Of a stretch of 64,000 nt of DNA, positions 7,874-18,583 are shown piece by piece. Positions within the stretch are counted from its first letter, which is position 1; every line of letters starts with the position of its first letter. Source of the stretch: an uncultured Tolumonas sp. (GTDB taxonomy: Bacteria; Pseudomonadota; Gammaproteobacteria; Enterobacterales; Aeromonadaceae); NCBI RefSeq assembly GCF_963556105.2, contig NZ_OY829945.1, positions 198,501 through 262,500 of the forward strand, given 5' to 3'. Below the pieces are notes generated by a model. The model was not told the origin of the DNA. It saw only the letters and a list, made by a program, of their open reading frames with translations, and made no database searches. The position numbers were made by a program, and so were the translations under genes.

Positions 7874-9934
7874 ATGTTGAAGTTCCCCCCCCTGAGTCAA
7901 AAAGCGCCAGTGATCTTACATGGCGCCGATTACAACCCCGATCAGTGGTTCGATAGCCCGGAAATTCTGGATAAAGACATTGAGATGATGAAGCAGACGC
8001 GCTGCAATATCATGTCAGTCGGTATTTTCAGCTGGGTCAAATTGGAGCCGGAAGAGGGCCGCTATGAATTCGGCTGGCTGGATCAGGTGCTTGATCGTTT
8101 ATACGCCAATGGTATCTACGTTTTTCTGGCTACCCCAAGTGGTGCTCGCCCTGCGTGGTTATCGAAAAAATTCCCAGAAGTATTGCGCGTCAGTAAAGAC
8201 AAAGTACACGCTTTGCATGGTGGCCGTCATAATCACTGCCTGACATCACCGGTTTACCGTGAGAAAACCCGTCAGATCAATACGCAGTTAGCCAAACGTT
8301 ATGCACATCATCCGGCGGTGATTGGCTGGCATATTTCGAATGAATATGGCGGTGAATGTCATTGCGAATTATGCCAGCATAAATTCCGTGACTGGCTGAA
8401 AGCGCGTTATGGTTCGTTGGATGCGTTGAATCATGCCTGGTGGAGTGATTTCTGGAGCCATACCTATACCGAGTGGGATCAAATCGAATCACCTACTTCG
8501 ATTGGTGAAGGTTCTATTCATGGTTTGAATCTGGATTGGAAGCGTTTCAACACTGCTCAGGTTACTGATTTCTGTGCAGAAGAAATCAAACCATTAAAAG
8601 CCGAAAACCCCGACTTGCCGACGACCACGAACTTCATGGAATATTTCTATGACTATGATTATTGGCAACTGTCTAAAGTTATCGACTTTATTTCGTGGGA
8701 CAGTTATCCGCTGTGGCACAACGCAGAAGACGATTGCACGTTAGCCGCCTACACCGGTATGTATCATGATTTGATGCGGACATTAAAAGATGGCAAACCG
8801 TTCTTTTTAATGGAATCCACGCCAAGTCTTACCAACTGGCAACCGATCAGTAAATTGAAGAAACCGGGCATGCACATTCTTTCTTCATTGCAGGCGGTGG
8901 CACATGGTTCGGATTCTGTTCAATATTTTCAATGGCGAAAAAGCCGGGGCTCAGTTGAAAAGTTCCATGGTGCCGTCGTTGATCATGTCGGGCACATCAA
9001 CACTCGCGTAGGTCAGGAAGTTCAGGAACTGGGCGCGATCCTTTCTAAGTTATCTCCTGTTGTTGGGTCGCGAGTTGAAGCTGAAGTCGCCATCATTTTC
9101 GATTGGGAAAGTCGCTGGGCGATGGATAACGCGCAAGGCCCCCGTAATGCCGGTTTGTTTTATGAAAAAACGGTCACCGAACATTATCGTTCATTCTGGG
9201 AACAAGGCATTGCCGTTGATGTGATCAATGCCGACTGTGATTTAAGTCGCTACAAGTTAGTCATTGCACCGATGCTTTACATGGTTCGTGATGGTTTTGC
9301 AGAACGCGTTGACGCCTTTGTGAAAACGGGTGGAAATTTTGTCACTACTTACTGGTCAGGCATCGTCAATGAAACTGACTTGTGTCATCTCGGTGGCTTC
9401 CCTGGTCCATTACGCCCGATTTTGGGTATTTGGGCTGAAGAAATCGATGGTTTGTACGATCATGAAACTAATAGTGTAAATGGTCTTTCTGGCAATGAGC
9501 TCGGTCTGACCGGACCTTACACTGTTACTCACCTGTGCGACTTGATCAACCTGGAAGGTGCTAGGGCACTGGCTACCTATGGTGCGGATTTTTATGCCGG
9601 ACGACCAGCAGTGACAGTGAATGATTACGGTCAGGGGAAAGCTTATTACATTGCCTCCCGCAATGATCTGACTTTCCAACGTGACTTTTTCGGGAAATTA
9701 GCTAAAGAGCTGCAACTTAAACCGGCGCTATCAGCAGAATTACCGGCTGGTGTAACGGCACAACGCCGCACTGATGGTGAACAGGAGTTTATTTTTATCC
9801 AAAACTATACACGTCATGAACGTTTTGTGGATATCTCGCAAGCTTATCAGGATATGGTGACCGGAGAGGACATCTCGTCATTGATCTCGTTACCTGCTTT
9901 TGGTGTGAAAATACTGCGTCAGGCTATCAAGTAA
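7874..9934 (+). CDS. ganA: GH42 beta-galactosidase
   Basis: This 686-residue cytoplasmic enzyme (no signal peptide) should hydrolyse imported beta-1,4-galacto-oligosaccharides to galactose. The GH42 opening GADYNPDQW is near residue 17. The acid/base glutamate is in HISNEYGG (Glu157) and the nucleophile is in MESTPS (Glu314). A CHCELCQ segment just after the acid/base supplies three of the cysteines of the GH42 zinc site. The trimerization and small C-terminal beta domains fill the rest; length is normal for the family. A GGAGG site lies 7 nt before the ATG. It is the final hydrolytic step, feeding galM, galK, galT and galE downstream. Confidence 0.94.
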   Translation: MLKFPPLSQKAPVILHGADYNPDQWFDSPEILDKDIEMMKQTRCNIMSVGIFSWVKLEPEEGRYEFGWLDQVLDRLYANGIYVFLATPSGARPAWLSKKFPEVLRVSKDKVHALHGGRHNHCLTSPVYREKTRQINTQLAKRYAHHPAVIGWHISNEYGGECHCELCQHKFRDWLKARYGSLDALNHAWWSDFWSHTYTEWDQIESPTSIGEGSIHGLNLDWKRFNTAQVTDFCAEEIKPLKAENPDLPTTTNFMEYFYDYDYWQLSKVIDFISWDSYPLWHNAEDDCTLAAYTGMYHDLMRTLKDGKPFFLMESTPSLTNWQPISKLKKPGMHILSSLQAVAHGSDSVQYFQWRKSRGSVEKFHGAVVDHVGHINTRVGQEVQELGAILSKLSPVVGSRVEAEVAIIFDWESRWAMDNAQGPRNAGLFYEKTVTEHYRSFWEQGIAVDVINADCDLSRYKLVIAPMLYMVRDGFAERVDAFVKTGGNFVTTYWSGIVNETDLCHLGGFPGPLRPILGIWAEEIDGLYDHETNSVNGLSGNELGLTGPYTVTHLCDLINLEGARALATYGADFYAGRPAVTVNDYGQGKAYYIASRNDLTFQRDFFGKLAKELQLKPALSAELPAGVTAQRRTDGEQEFIFIQNYTRHERFVDISQAYQDMVTGEDISSLISLPAFGVKILRQAIK

Positions 9935-9941
9935 TGTGAAT

Positions 9942-9969
9942 AAAAAGCCCGTACTTAACGGGCTTTTTA
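9942..9969 (+). terminator. Rho-independent terminator after ganA
   Basis: AAAAAGCCCGT and AACGGGCTTTTT pair around a short loop, with As before and Ts after, so it could work in both directions. It ends the gan unit and lies before the EIIB gene. Confidence 0.85.
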
Positions 9970-10025
9970 TAAAATTTATTAAACAGGTTCAATGCTGGTA
10001 TCAGTATTTATTTGAGAGTGAATTT

Positions 10026-10352
10026 ATGGTGAATATTACCGACTTAAAGCGTCTGTTTACTTTGGCGTTAAACCGTAAAACAGAAGAAACTGAAAGTTCA
10101 GTGCCAGATTCCGATATTTTAGCATTAATTGCTGCATTCGGCGGGAGAGAAAATATTTTTAGTTTTGATGCCTGTTTAACGCGTTTGCGAGTTGAAGTAA
10201 ATAATTTGGCTTTAGTTAATATAGATAAATTGCATAAAGCTGGTGCAATTGGTGTTGTTACAGTTGGCCATGAAGTGCAAGCTATTTTTGGTACACGATC
10301 TGATAATCTACGTAAAGATTTAGAAAACTGGTTTGGATTGTGGCAAGACTAA
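10026..10352 (+). CDS. Stand-alone PTS EIIB domain protein (glucose/sucrose type)
   Basis: The protein is 108 residues from ATG 10026. A longer frame from 9936 would run through the terminator stem, so I reject that start. After a short polar N-terminus it is a complete EIIB domain: ILALIAAFGGRENI, then SFDACLTRLRVEV with the phospho-accepting cysteine at residue 50, then GVVTVGHEVQAIFG near the end. There is no EIIC membrane domain, EIIA or fusion, and no PTS sugar enzyme nearby. A glucose-type EIIB normally works with EIIA-Glc and a cognate EIIC. Alone it could pass phosphate to another transporter, or report PTS state to a regulator. It stands between the gan genes and galR. The ribosome site (GAGAG) is weak. 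Confidence 0.85.
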   Translation: MVNITDLKRLFTLALNRKTEETESSVPDSDILALIAAFGGRENIFSFDACLTRLRVEVNNLALVNIDKLHKAGAIGVVTVGHEVQAIFGTRSDNLRKDLENWFGLWQD

Positions 10353-11201
10353 CTGATTAATTTCTATTTTTACGTTGTAATGAATACTAAATAGGACTTT
10401 TGTTCACGAACTAATAAGACAAGAAGATTTGATTTTCAACTTATTGATACATCGATATTTGTTGATCTATGAAGTGCGAATGAAACGTTTAAAAAGATAA
10501 GTCTTTTGATGTTTCTCATTGGTAAGATCCCATTCTTTATCATTATTTACATTTTTGACGATATAATTAGCTTTTTAAAGAGAAATTTGATGTAAAAACG
10601 AGCATTTTGTCATCATCGGAGTCCTGATGTGAAGGGCGGTGTGATGGCACTCACTATTTTATAACATAAATAATTCATTTAGATTTTACCATATATGAAA
10701 GCGATTTTACTTATGAAAACTATGCCTGTTGTTATTGTCTGCGGTTAATGAATACTGTTTATTCTTATAAATTAAGTAATGATGTTATTGCAATGGCAAT
10801 AAAAACTAAATATTACCTTTGAATGTGATTGAGATAATTGCAGGGGATATTGGCTTTTAGTTATCCATGGGCATGTTATTTTGAGGACTTGAGCTTTTTT
10901 GTGAAATCACCCTTTAATTGTTTTTAGTTAAAATGGGGGATTTTTTCTTTTAAAAATGTAAACGTTTACGTGTTTCTTCTTCCAAATATATACAAGCATG
11001 ATATTATGATTTCCTGACATACGTTCTGTATGGTGTAATGGCGTTTTTATTAGGATGTGTAACATCTTTTTAACTTCTGTCTGTTATGGGAATACAAGCT
11101 ATGTTCTGGTGCTATTGAGCCTCTTCGAGTCAACCAAGAGGAATACATTAGTGTTAATGAAGATGACGTACACATAAGCTTTACGGGATAACTGAAATAA
11201 G
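10353..11201. other. AT-rich 849-bp spacer before galR
   Basis: No gene with coding character is seen in this stretch. It holds one GalR-type operator-like palindrome (10956-10971) and a 7-bp inverted repeat at 10785-10802. It is clearly richer in A+T than the flanking genes. A long untranslated leader, an unrecognised small RNA or old decayed sequence are all possible. Confidence 0.5.
10956..10971. promoter_or_regulatory. GalR-type operator before galR (likely self-control)
   Basis: ATGTAAACGTTTACGT contains the perfect 12-bp palindrome GTAAACGTTTAC with the CG centre of LacI/GalR-family operators. It differs from the GalR consensus only at the outer bases (three mismatches). It lies about 230 bp before the galR start. 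Confidence 0.6.
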
Positions 11202-12215
11202 ATGGCCACAATAAAAGATGTAGCTCTGTTATCGGGAGTGTCTGTAGCAACAGTCTCAAGAGTAATAAACGACTCTCCCAAAGCTAGCCAGGAATCACGC
11301 GATGTCGTATTTAAGGCTATGGCGGAACTTCAATATCATCCTAATGCCAATGCCAGAGCACTAGCACATCAAAATACCCAAACCTTGGGTATTATTGTCG
11401 CTGATGTATCGGATCCCTTTTTTGGTGCAATGGTGAAAGCCGCAGAGCAAGTCGCACAGTCTGCGGGAAACTTTTTGTTGGTAGGTAACGGTTATCACAA
11501 TGCACAAAAAGAAAAGCAGATGATTGAACAGTTAATCGGACATCGATGTGCCGGGCTAATTGTTCACGCTAAAATGCTTTCTGATGATGAATTAAAACTT
11601 TTTATGACGCATGTTCCAGGAATGGTGTTAGTAAACCGGGTGCTGCCAGGATATGAGTCGCGCTGTATTGCACTTGATGACCGCTATGGTGCGTGGTTGG
11701 CTACGCGACATCTGATCCATGAAGGGCATACTCGCATTGGCTTTTTGTGCTCGAATCATGATATCTCCGATTCTCGAGATCGTATGCAGGGTTACATTGA
11801 CGCATTAGAAGAACACGGGCTTCCTGTTGATGAACGATTGATCTCTCGTGGCGAACCGGATGAAACCGGTGGTGAAGCGGCCATGACAGATTTATTAGGT
11901 AAAACTCACGACATTACGGGTGTTGTTTGTTACAACGACTCAATGGCTGCAGGCGCGTTATCGGTATTGAACGATAACGCGATTTCAGTACCAAAAGATA
12001 TGTCATTAGTTGGTTTTGATGATGTGCTTATTGCTCGTTATTTGCATCCTAAATTGACCACCATTCGTTATCCCGTTGTGGCAATGGCTACTCAGGCAGC
12101 CCAATTGGCTTTAGCGTTGGCTCGGGGTGAAGCATTACCTGATGTTACAAACATGCTGAGCCCTACTTTGGTAAGACGCCATTCAGTTGCAAATTTGAAT
12201 TACCGAAATTCATAA
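11202..12215 (+). CDS. galR: GalR-type transcriptional repressor (LacI family)
   Basis: This 337-residue regulator has an N-terminal helix-turn-helix (MATIKDVALLSGVSVATVSRV), a hinge helix around NANARALA and a periplasmic-binding-protein-like sugar domain. It follows E. coli GalR/GalS nearly block for block: DVSDPFFGAMVKA, VGNGYHN, HRCAGLIVHAKM, RCIALDDRYGAWLATRHLI, and near the end LTTIRYPVV. The start is fixed by that match. It should bind GalR-type operators and release them on binding galactose. It lies between gan/EIIB and galE on the same strand, with its own terminator. A second GalR-like protein lies at 20104-21126, so GalR versus GalS naming is arbitrary here. Confidence 0.88.
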   Translation: MATIKDVALLSGVSVATVSRVINDSPKASQESRDVVFKAMAELQYHPNANARALAHQNTQTLGIIVADVSDPFFGAMVKAAEQVAQSAGNFLLVGNGYHNAQKEKQMIEQLIGHRCAGLIVHAKMLSDDELKLFMTHVPGMVLVNRVLPGYESRCIALDDRYGAWLATRHLIHEGHTRIGFLCSNHDISDSRDRMQGYIDALEEHGLPVDERLISRGEPDETGGEAAMTDLLGKTHDITGVVCYNDSMAAGALSVLNDNAISVPKDMSLVGFDDVLIARYLHPKLTTIRYPVVAMATQAAQLALALARGEALPDVTNMLSPTLVRRHSVANLNYRNS

Positions 12216-12235
12216 TATTTAAATGTTCATCTCTC

Positions 12236-12264
12236 ATGCCCGCATTGATGCGGGCATTTTTTTG
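12236..12264 (+). terminator. Rho-independent terminator after galR
   Basis: ATGCCCGCA and TGCGGGCAT form a perfect stem with a tight TTGA loop, followed by seven Ts. It separates galR from the gal operon. Confidence 0.9.
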
Positions 12265-12322
12265 TTCATTAAATCAGCGTATTACATATCTATTCTTCCT
12301 TCTTTGACTTTATTGCATGCCA

Positions 12323-12364
12323 TTTCACTGAGTGATAGTGAAATTATTACACTGAAAGTGTAAT
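12323..12364. promoter_or_regulatory. Two adjacent perfect inverted repeats upstream of the gal operator
   Basis: At 12323-12343 TTTCACT and AGTGAAA flank seven bases. At 12346-12364 ATTACACT and AGTGTAAT flank GAA. Both are perfect. The AGTGTAA half equals the GalR half-site, but the arms are inverted compared with a GalR operator. The pair lies about 160 bp before the true operator and 300 bp before galE. Its role is unknown. Confidence 0.4.
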
Positions 12365-12506
12365 GAAATTTATCATCTAAGTGTCAATTCATTCTGTTTT
12401 CGCTTTTTTAACAAAATCAGCCCCCAATAAGGGGCTCTTATGGCGCTTTTTTTGTGTTTGAATGGAATTTATAGGATTTATTGCGGTATTTTTTTCGTTA
12501 ATATCA

Positions 12507-12522
12507 GTGTAAGCGATTACAC
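12507..12522. promoter_or_regulatory. GalR/GalS-type operator of the gal operon
   Basis: GTGTAAGCGATTACAC fits GTGKAANCGNTTNCAC at all fixed positions. It lies about 100 bp before galE and 4 bp from a CRP-like site, as in the E. coli gal promoter region. Confidence 0.85.
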
Positions 12523-12525
12523 TAG

Positions 12526-12541
12526 TGTGCTATAGATCACA
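12526..12541. promoter_or_regulatory. CRP-like binding site before galE
   Basis: TGTGCTATAGATCACA matches TGTGA-N6-TCACA at nine of ten fixed bases. Its arms are the same as those of the site in the gan control region. Its centre lies 19 bp from the GalR operator centre. Confidence 0.7.
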
Positions 12542-12619
12542 GTCTACCAGCAGTGATTTCGGTATTCTGAGCGAAAATATCGTAACCAGAATGTCTTGAT
12601 AGCGAATGAGGGGATATTG

Positions 12620-14675
<2,056 letters not shown>

Positions 14676-14685
14676 GGAATCCACC

Positions 14686-15840
14686 ATGACATTAAAAGAA
14701 AAAGTGCTTGCTGTATTTCAGCGTAGTTTTGGTAGCGAGCCTGATCTGTTTGTGCGAGCACCGGGACGTGTCAATTTGATTGGTGAACACACTGATTATA
14801 ATGATGGTTTTGTGCTGCCTTGCGCGATTGATTATGAAACAGTAGTTGCATTGCAACGTCGCGATGACGACAAAGTCGTTGTTTTTGCCGCTGACTATGC
14901 CAATCAGTGGGATGAGTTTTCTCTGACACAACCGATCGAGCCTCACTCTGATCAAATGTGGAGTAATTATATCCGTGGTGTAGTGAAATTCCTGTTGGAA
15001 AAAGGGCTGGCATTGAAAGGTTTAAACATGGTGGTGTCTGGCAATGTGCCACAAGGTGCCGGTTTGAGCTCTTCAGCTTCTTTGGAAGTCGCTATTGGTG
15101 AAGCCTTTAATCAGGCATATCAGTTAGACCTCACACCTGCTGCCATTGCCTTAAATGGACAAGAAGCGGAAAACAAATTTGTTGGCTGTAACTGCGGCAT
15201 TATGGATCAAATGATCTCCGCTAGTGGCGAGAAAGATCATGCGTTATTACTCGATTGCCGTTCACTGGAAACCCGTTTAGTCAAAATGCCGGAAGATCTG
15301 GCCGTGTTGATTGTGCATTCCAACGTGAAACGTGGTTTGGTCGACAGTGAATACAACACTCGTCGTGAGCAGTGTGAAACTGCAGCCCGTCATTTTGCTG
15401 TCAAAGCACTGCGCGATGTCAGTCTGGATCAACTGCAGAAAGCCGCCGAGCAAGGCAAGCTGGAGCCGGTGGTATATCTGCGGGCACGTCATGTGATTAC
15501 GGAAAATGCCCGCACATTGGCGGCAGCGGATGCACTTGCGATCGGTGATTTGGAAAAAATGGGTGTTCTGATGGCGGAGTCGCATACGTCAATGCGTGAT
15601 GATTTCGCTATTACGGTTCCGGCGATTGATACTTTGGTTGAGATCCTGCAATCCCACATCGGTAATGAGGGTGGCGCGCGTATGACTGGTGGCGGGTTTG
15701 GTGGTTGCGTGGTGGCACTGCTGCGACCAGCGCAAGTAGATGCCGTGATCGCCGCAGTCGCAGAGGAATATCCGGAAAAAACAGGTCTGAAACCCACCTG
15801 TTATGTATGTAAAGCCCGTCCTGGCGCAGGTCTTTGCTAA
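14686..15840 (+). CDS. galK: Galactokinase
   Basis: GalK phosphorylates alpha-galactose at C1 using ATP. The 384-residue protein (E. coli 382) has the galactokinase signature [19 protein letters not shown] near residues 26-45. The GHMP ATP-binding loop is [16 protein letters not shown] near 119-134. The third GHMP motif is [18 protein letters not shown] near 325-342. AAGGAAT precedes the ATG. It sits third in the gal operon, 18 bp before galM. Confidence 0.97.
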   Translation: MTLKEKVLAVFQRSFGSEPDLFVRAPGRVNLIGEHTDYNDGFVLPCAIDYETVVALQRRDDDKVVVFAADYANQWDEFSLTQPIEPHSDQMWSNYIRGVVKFLLEKGLALKGLNMVVSGNVPQGAGLSSSASLEVAIGEAFNQAYQLDLTPAAIALNGQEAENKFVGCNCGIMDQMISASGEKDHALLLDCRSLETRLVKMPEDLAVLIVHSNVKRGLVDSEYNTRREQCETAARHFAVKALRDVSLDQLQKAAEQGKLEPVVYLRARHVITENARTLAAADALAIGDLEKMGVLMAESHTSMRDDFAITVPAIDTLVEILQSHIGNEGGARMTGGGFGGCVVALLRPAQVDAVIAAVAEEYPEKTGLKPTCYVCKARPGAGLC

Positions 15841-15858
15841 TTAACAGGAGTTTCTCTG

Positions 15859-16836
15859 ATGCATTGCATTGAGTTAAAAAACGATGCAGGTATGCAACTA
15901 AACATAATGACGACCGGAGCTGCCTTGTTGTCATTGACCGTACCCGTTGGCGAAGGCCAGCGGGAGGTATTACTTGGTTGCCAGCCGAAAGACTATGTTA
16001 CCCAGCAAGTTTATCTGAACGCGATGGTCGGACGCTTTGCCAATCGTATCGCCAATTCAGTTTTGCATTATCAGAGTGAGCACTATGCTCTGGTGCCCAG
16101 TCAGGGAGAAAACTGCCTGCATGGGGGAAAAGTTGGTTTTGATCGCAAAGAATGGACAGTGGTAAATCAACAAGCTGACCGAGTCACTCTCGCACTACAC
16201 TCTGCTGATGGCGATCAGGGGTTTCCCGGTGATTGCGATGTGACGCTCATTTATGCCTTGGAAAATACCGATCTACTGATCGATATTCAGGCCACCGTGA
16301 CGAAAGCCTGCCCCATCAATTTGACCTGCCACGGTTACTTTAATCTTGATGGCAAGCGCAGTGATGTGCGCGAACACGCTTTGCAAGTAAATGCGAGCCA
16401 TTATTTACCGATTGATGCGATGGGTATTCCGCTCTCTGCTCCCCAACCGGTGGAAGGTGCTTTAGATCTACGTCGTGCCCGTTCTTTGCAAACACAGTGG
16501 TTAAGTCATCCACAGCTGATGTTAGCCAAAGGGTTCGATCATTGTTACATCATGGATGTTACCAGTGCTGAACATGTTGCGGCCAGATTAACGTCTGCCG
16601 ATAACAAACTGGCTATGGAAGTGCAAACCAATCAACCGGGTATTCAAATATATACGGCTAATTATTTGGCTGGTACTCCGTCACGGGATGGCGAGTCATA
16701 TCACGACTATGAAGCGGTCTGTCTGGAGACGCAGTTATTACCCGACAGCCCGAATCGCCCAGAGCTAGGTGATCCGTGGTTGTTACCGGGTGAAGTTTAT
16801 CATCACCAAACACGATATCGTTTTATTCCGCTATAA
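15859..16836 (+). CDS. galM: Galactose mutarotase (aldose 1-epimerase)
   Basis: GalM converts beta-galactose, the product of the GH42 enzyme, to the alpha form used by GalK. The 325-residue protein shows the family's NRIANS near residue 56, ENCLHGGKVGFD near 90, the catalytic histidine in NLTCHGYFNL near 158, the AKGFDHCY segment near 227, and the catalytic glutamate in CLETQLLPDSPN near 290. It is about 20 residues shorter than E. coli GalM but has no missing core motif. A CAGGAG site precedes the ATG. Confidence 0.95.
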   Translation: MHCIELKNDAGMQLNIMTTGAALLSLTVPVGEGQREVLLGCQPKDYVTQQVYLNAMVGRFANRIANSVLHYQSEHYALVPSQGENCLHGGKVGFDRKEWTVVNQQADRVTLALHSADGDQGFPGDCDVTLIYALENTDLLIDIQATVTKACPINLTCHGYFNLDGKRSDVREHALQVNASHYLPIDAMGIPLSAPQPVEGALDLRRARSLQTQWLSHPQLMLAKGFDHCYIMDVTSAEHVAARLTSADNKLAMEVQTNQPGIQIYTANYLAGTPSRDGESYHDYEAVCLETQLLPDSPNRPELGDPWLLPGEVYHHQTRYRFIPL

Positions 16837-16877
16837 CCGCTGATTCCTAATTTCAGGCTATAAACAAGGAGTTGTAT

Positions 16878-18530
16878 ATGGCACAGCATCCCCATGCCGG
16901 AAAACCAGCTCGCGAGGAAGATTTAACCAATATTCCTCGTCTGGTGGCAGCGTATTATCTGAATAAACCGGATATGTCATTGCCTGAGCAGCGAGTGGTA
17001 TTTGGTACTTCTGGTCATCGTGGCAGCGCATTAAATAGCGCATTTACAGAGTCGCACATTCAGGCTATTTGTCAGGCATTGGCAGAATATCGTCAAAGCA
17101 ACAACATCACTGGCCCACTGTTTATCGGTATGGATACGCATGCACTTTCTGAAGCTGCCTTAGCCAGTGCCATACAAGTATTAGCAGCAAATGGTGTCAA
17201 AGTCCGCATACAAACAGGGGGTGGATATACCCCAACACCAGTCATTTCGCACGCCATTTTGACTTATAACCGAGCCCAACATGCCGATCTGGCGGATGGT
17301 GTCGTTATCACACCATCACATAACCCACCGGAGGATGGCGGTTTTAAATACAACCCATCGCATGGTGGCCCTGCAGAAGCGTCAATCACCCAATGGGTGG
17401 AAAATAGAGCGAATCAAATTCTGCTGACGGGTGCTGATGATATTAATGTCATGCCATACGCCGCCGCTATCGCCTCTGAATTTGTCGAAGAATATGACTA
17501 TGTGACCCCGTATGTGAATGATTTGGCGAATGTGTTGGACATGACCGCTATTCGAGAATCAGGGATTAAAATTGGTGTTGATCCATTGGGTGGGGCGGGT
17601 GTGGCCTACTGGGATGTGATTGCGAAAACCTATGGCCTAAATATTGACGTGGTGAATTATCGCGTTGATCCGACATTTTCATTCATGACGTTGGATAAAG
17701 ACGGCAAGGTTCGAATGGATTGTTCCAGCCCGTGGGCGATGGCGAGCCTGATTAGTCTGAAAGACAAATTTGATATCGCGCTGGGGAATGACCCGGATTA
17801 TGACCGCCACGGTGTTGTGACCCCATCTGGTTTGATGAACCCGAACCACTATCTGGCGGTTGCTATTCACTATCTGTTTACTCACCGCCCAAGCTGGCCG
17901 AAACAGGCTGTGGTGGGGAAAACGCTGGTATCGTCTTCCATCATTGATCGGGTGGCTGGCAAGCTCGGGCGCGAACTCAAAGAAGTGCCGGTTGGTTTCA
18001 AATGGTTTGTGGACGGACTGTTTGACGGCAGTTTCGGTTTCGGTGGCGAAGAGAGTGCCGGTGCCTCTTTCTTGAGAAAAGATGGCACGGTTTGGACTAC
18101 GGATAAAGATGGTTTCATTCTGGCATTATTGGCCGCAGAGATCATGGCCGTCACAGGTAAAAACCCGCAACAGCTCTATGATGCGTTAACCGACGAATTT
18201 GGTGCACCGATCTATCGCCGCATTGATGCAGTAGCCAATACCGCGCAGAAAGCCGTACTTTCCGCACTAAACCCAGAACTGATAGACGCAACTATGCTGG
18301 CTGGTGAACCAATCCTTGCCAAATTGACCCATGCACCAGGAAATCAGGCCGCAATTGGTGGTTTGAAGGTGGTCACTGAAAACGGCTGGTTTGCCGCTCG
18401 CCCAAGTGGCACTGAATCTATCTATAAAATTTACATGGAAAGCTTTAAAGGCGAAGCCCATCTGGATGTGATCCAACAGGAAGCGCAGCAGATTGTATCG
18501 GCTGCTTTAGTGAAAGCGGGTGTTGTTTAA
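16878..18530 (+). CDS. pgm: Phosphoglucomutase (alpha-D-glucose type)
   Basis: Pgm converts the glucose-1-phosphate made by GalT into glucose-6-phosphate and so joins the Leloir pathway to glycolysis. ATG 16878, 7 nt after AAGGAG, gives 550 residues (E. coli 546); an in-frame TTG 6 nt upstream is less likely. The substrate-binding opening is [12 protein letters not shown]. The phosphoserine is in [11 protein letters not shown], the metal loop in [10 protein letters not shown], the sugar-binding loop in [10 protein letters not shown], and the phosphate-binding end in [12 protein letters not shown]. It lies 41 bp after galM, extending the classic gal operon. Confidence 0.96.
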   Translation: MAQHPHAGKPAREEDLTNIPRLVAAYYLNKPDMSLPEQRVVFGTSGHRGSALNSAFTESHIQAICQALAEYRQSNNITGPLFIGMDTHALSEAALASAIQVLAANGVKVRIQTGGGYTPTPVISHAILTYNRAQHADLADGVVITPSHNPPEDGGFKYNPSHGGPAEASITQWVENRANQILLTGADDINVMPYAAAIASEFVEEYDYVTPYVNDLANVLDMTAIRESGIKIGVDPLGGAGVAYWDVIAKTYGLNIDVVNYRVDPTFSFMTLDKDGKVRMDCSSPWAMASLISLKDKFDIALGNDPDYDRHGVVTPSGLMNPNHYLAVAIHYLFTHRPSWPKQAVVGKTLVSSSIIDRVAGKLGRELKEVPVGFKWFVDGLFDGSFGFGGEESAGASFLRKDGTVWTTDKDGFILALLAAEIMAVTGKNPQQLYDALTDEFGAPIYRRIDAVANTAQKAVLSALNPELIDATMLAGEPILAKLTHAPGNQAAIGGLKVVTENGWFAARPSGTESIYKIYMESFKGEAHLDVIQQEAQQIVSAALVKAGVV

Positions 18531-18583
18531 GCCAATGTTATAACCAAATTTTATTTAATTAATGTAGGTAATAGGGACTTAAT

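Noticed and set aside
9936-10025. Longer N-terminus for the EIIB protein
   Set aside because: It would start inside the ganA terminator stem and add 30 residues with no EIIB similarity; ATG 10026 is more plausible.
10785-10802. TTATTGC/GCAATAA inverted repeat as a terminator or operator
   Set aside because: Only 7 bp of weak A/T pairs in an AT-rich region; likely by chance.
11063-11191. Short open frame before galR with protein-like acidic sequence
   Set aside because: It has no start codon with a ribosome site, no recognisable family, and lies in the galR leader; probably chance.
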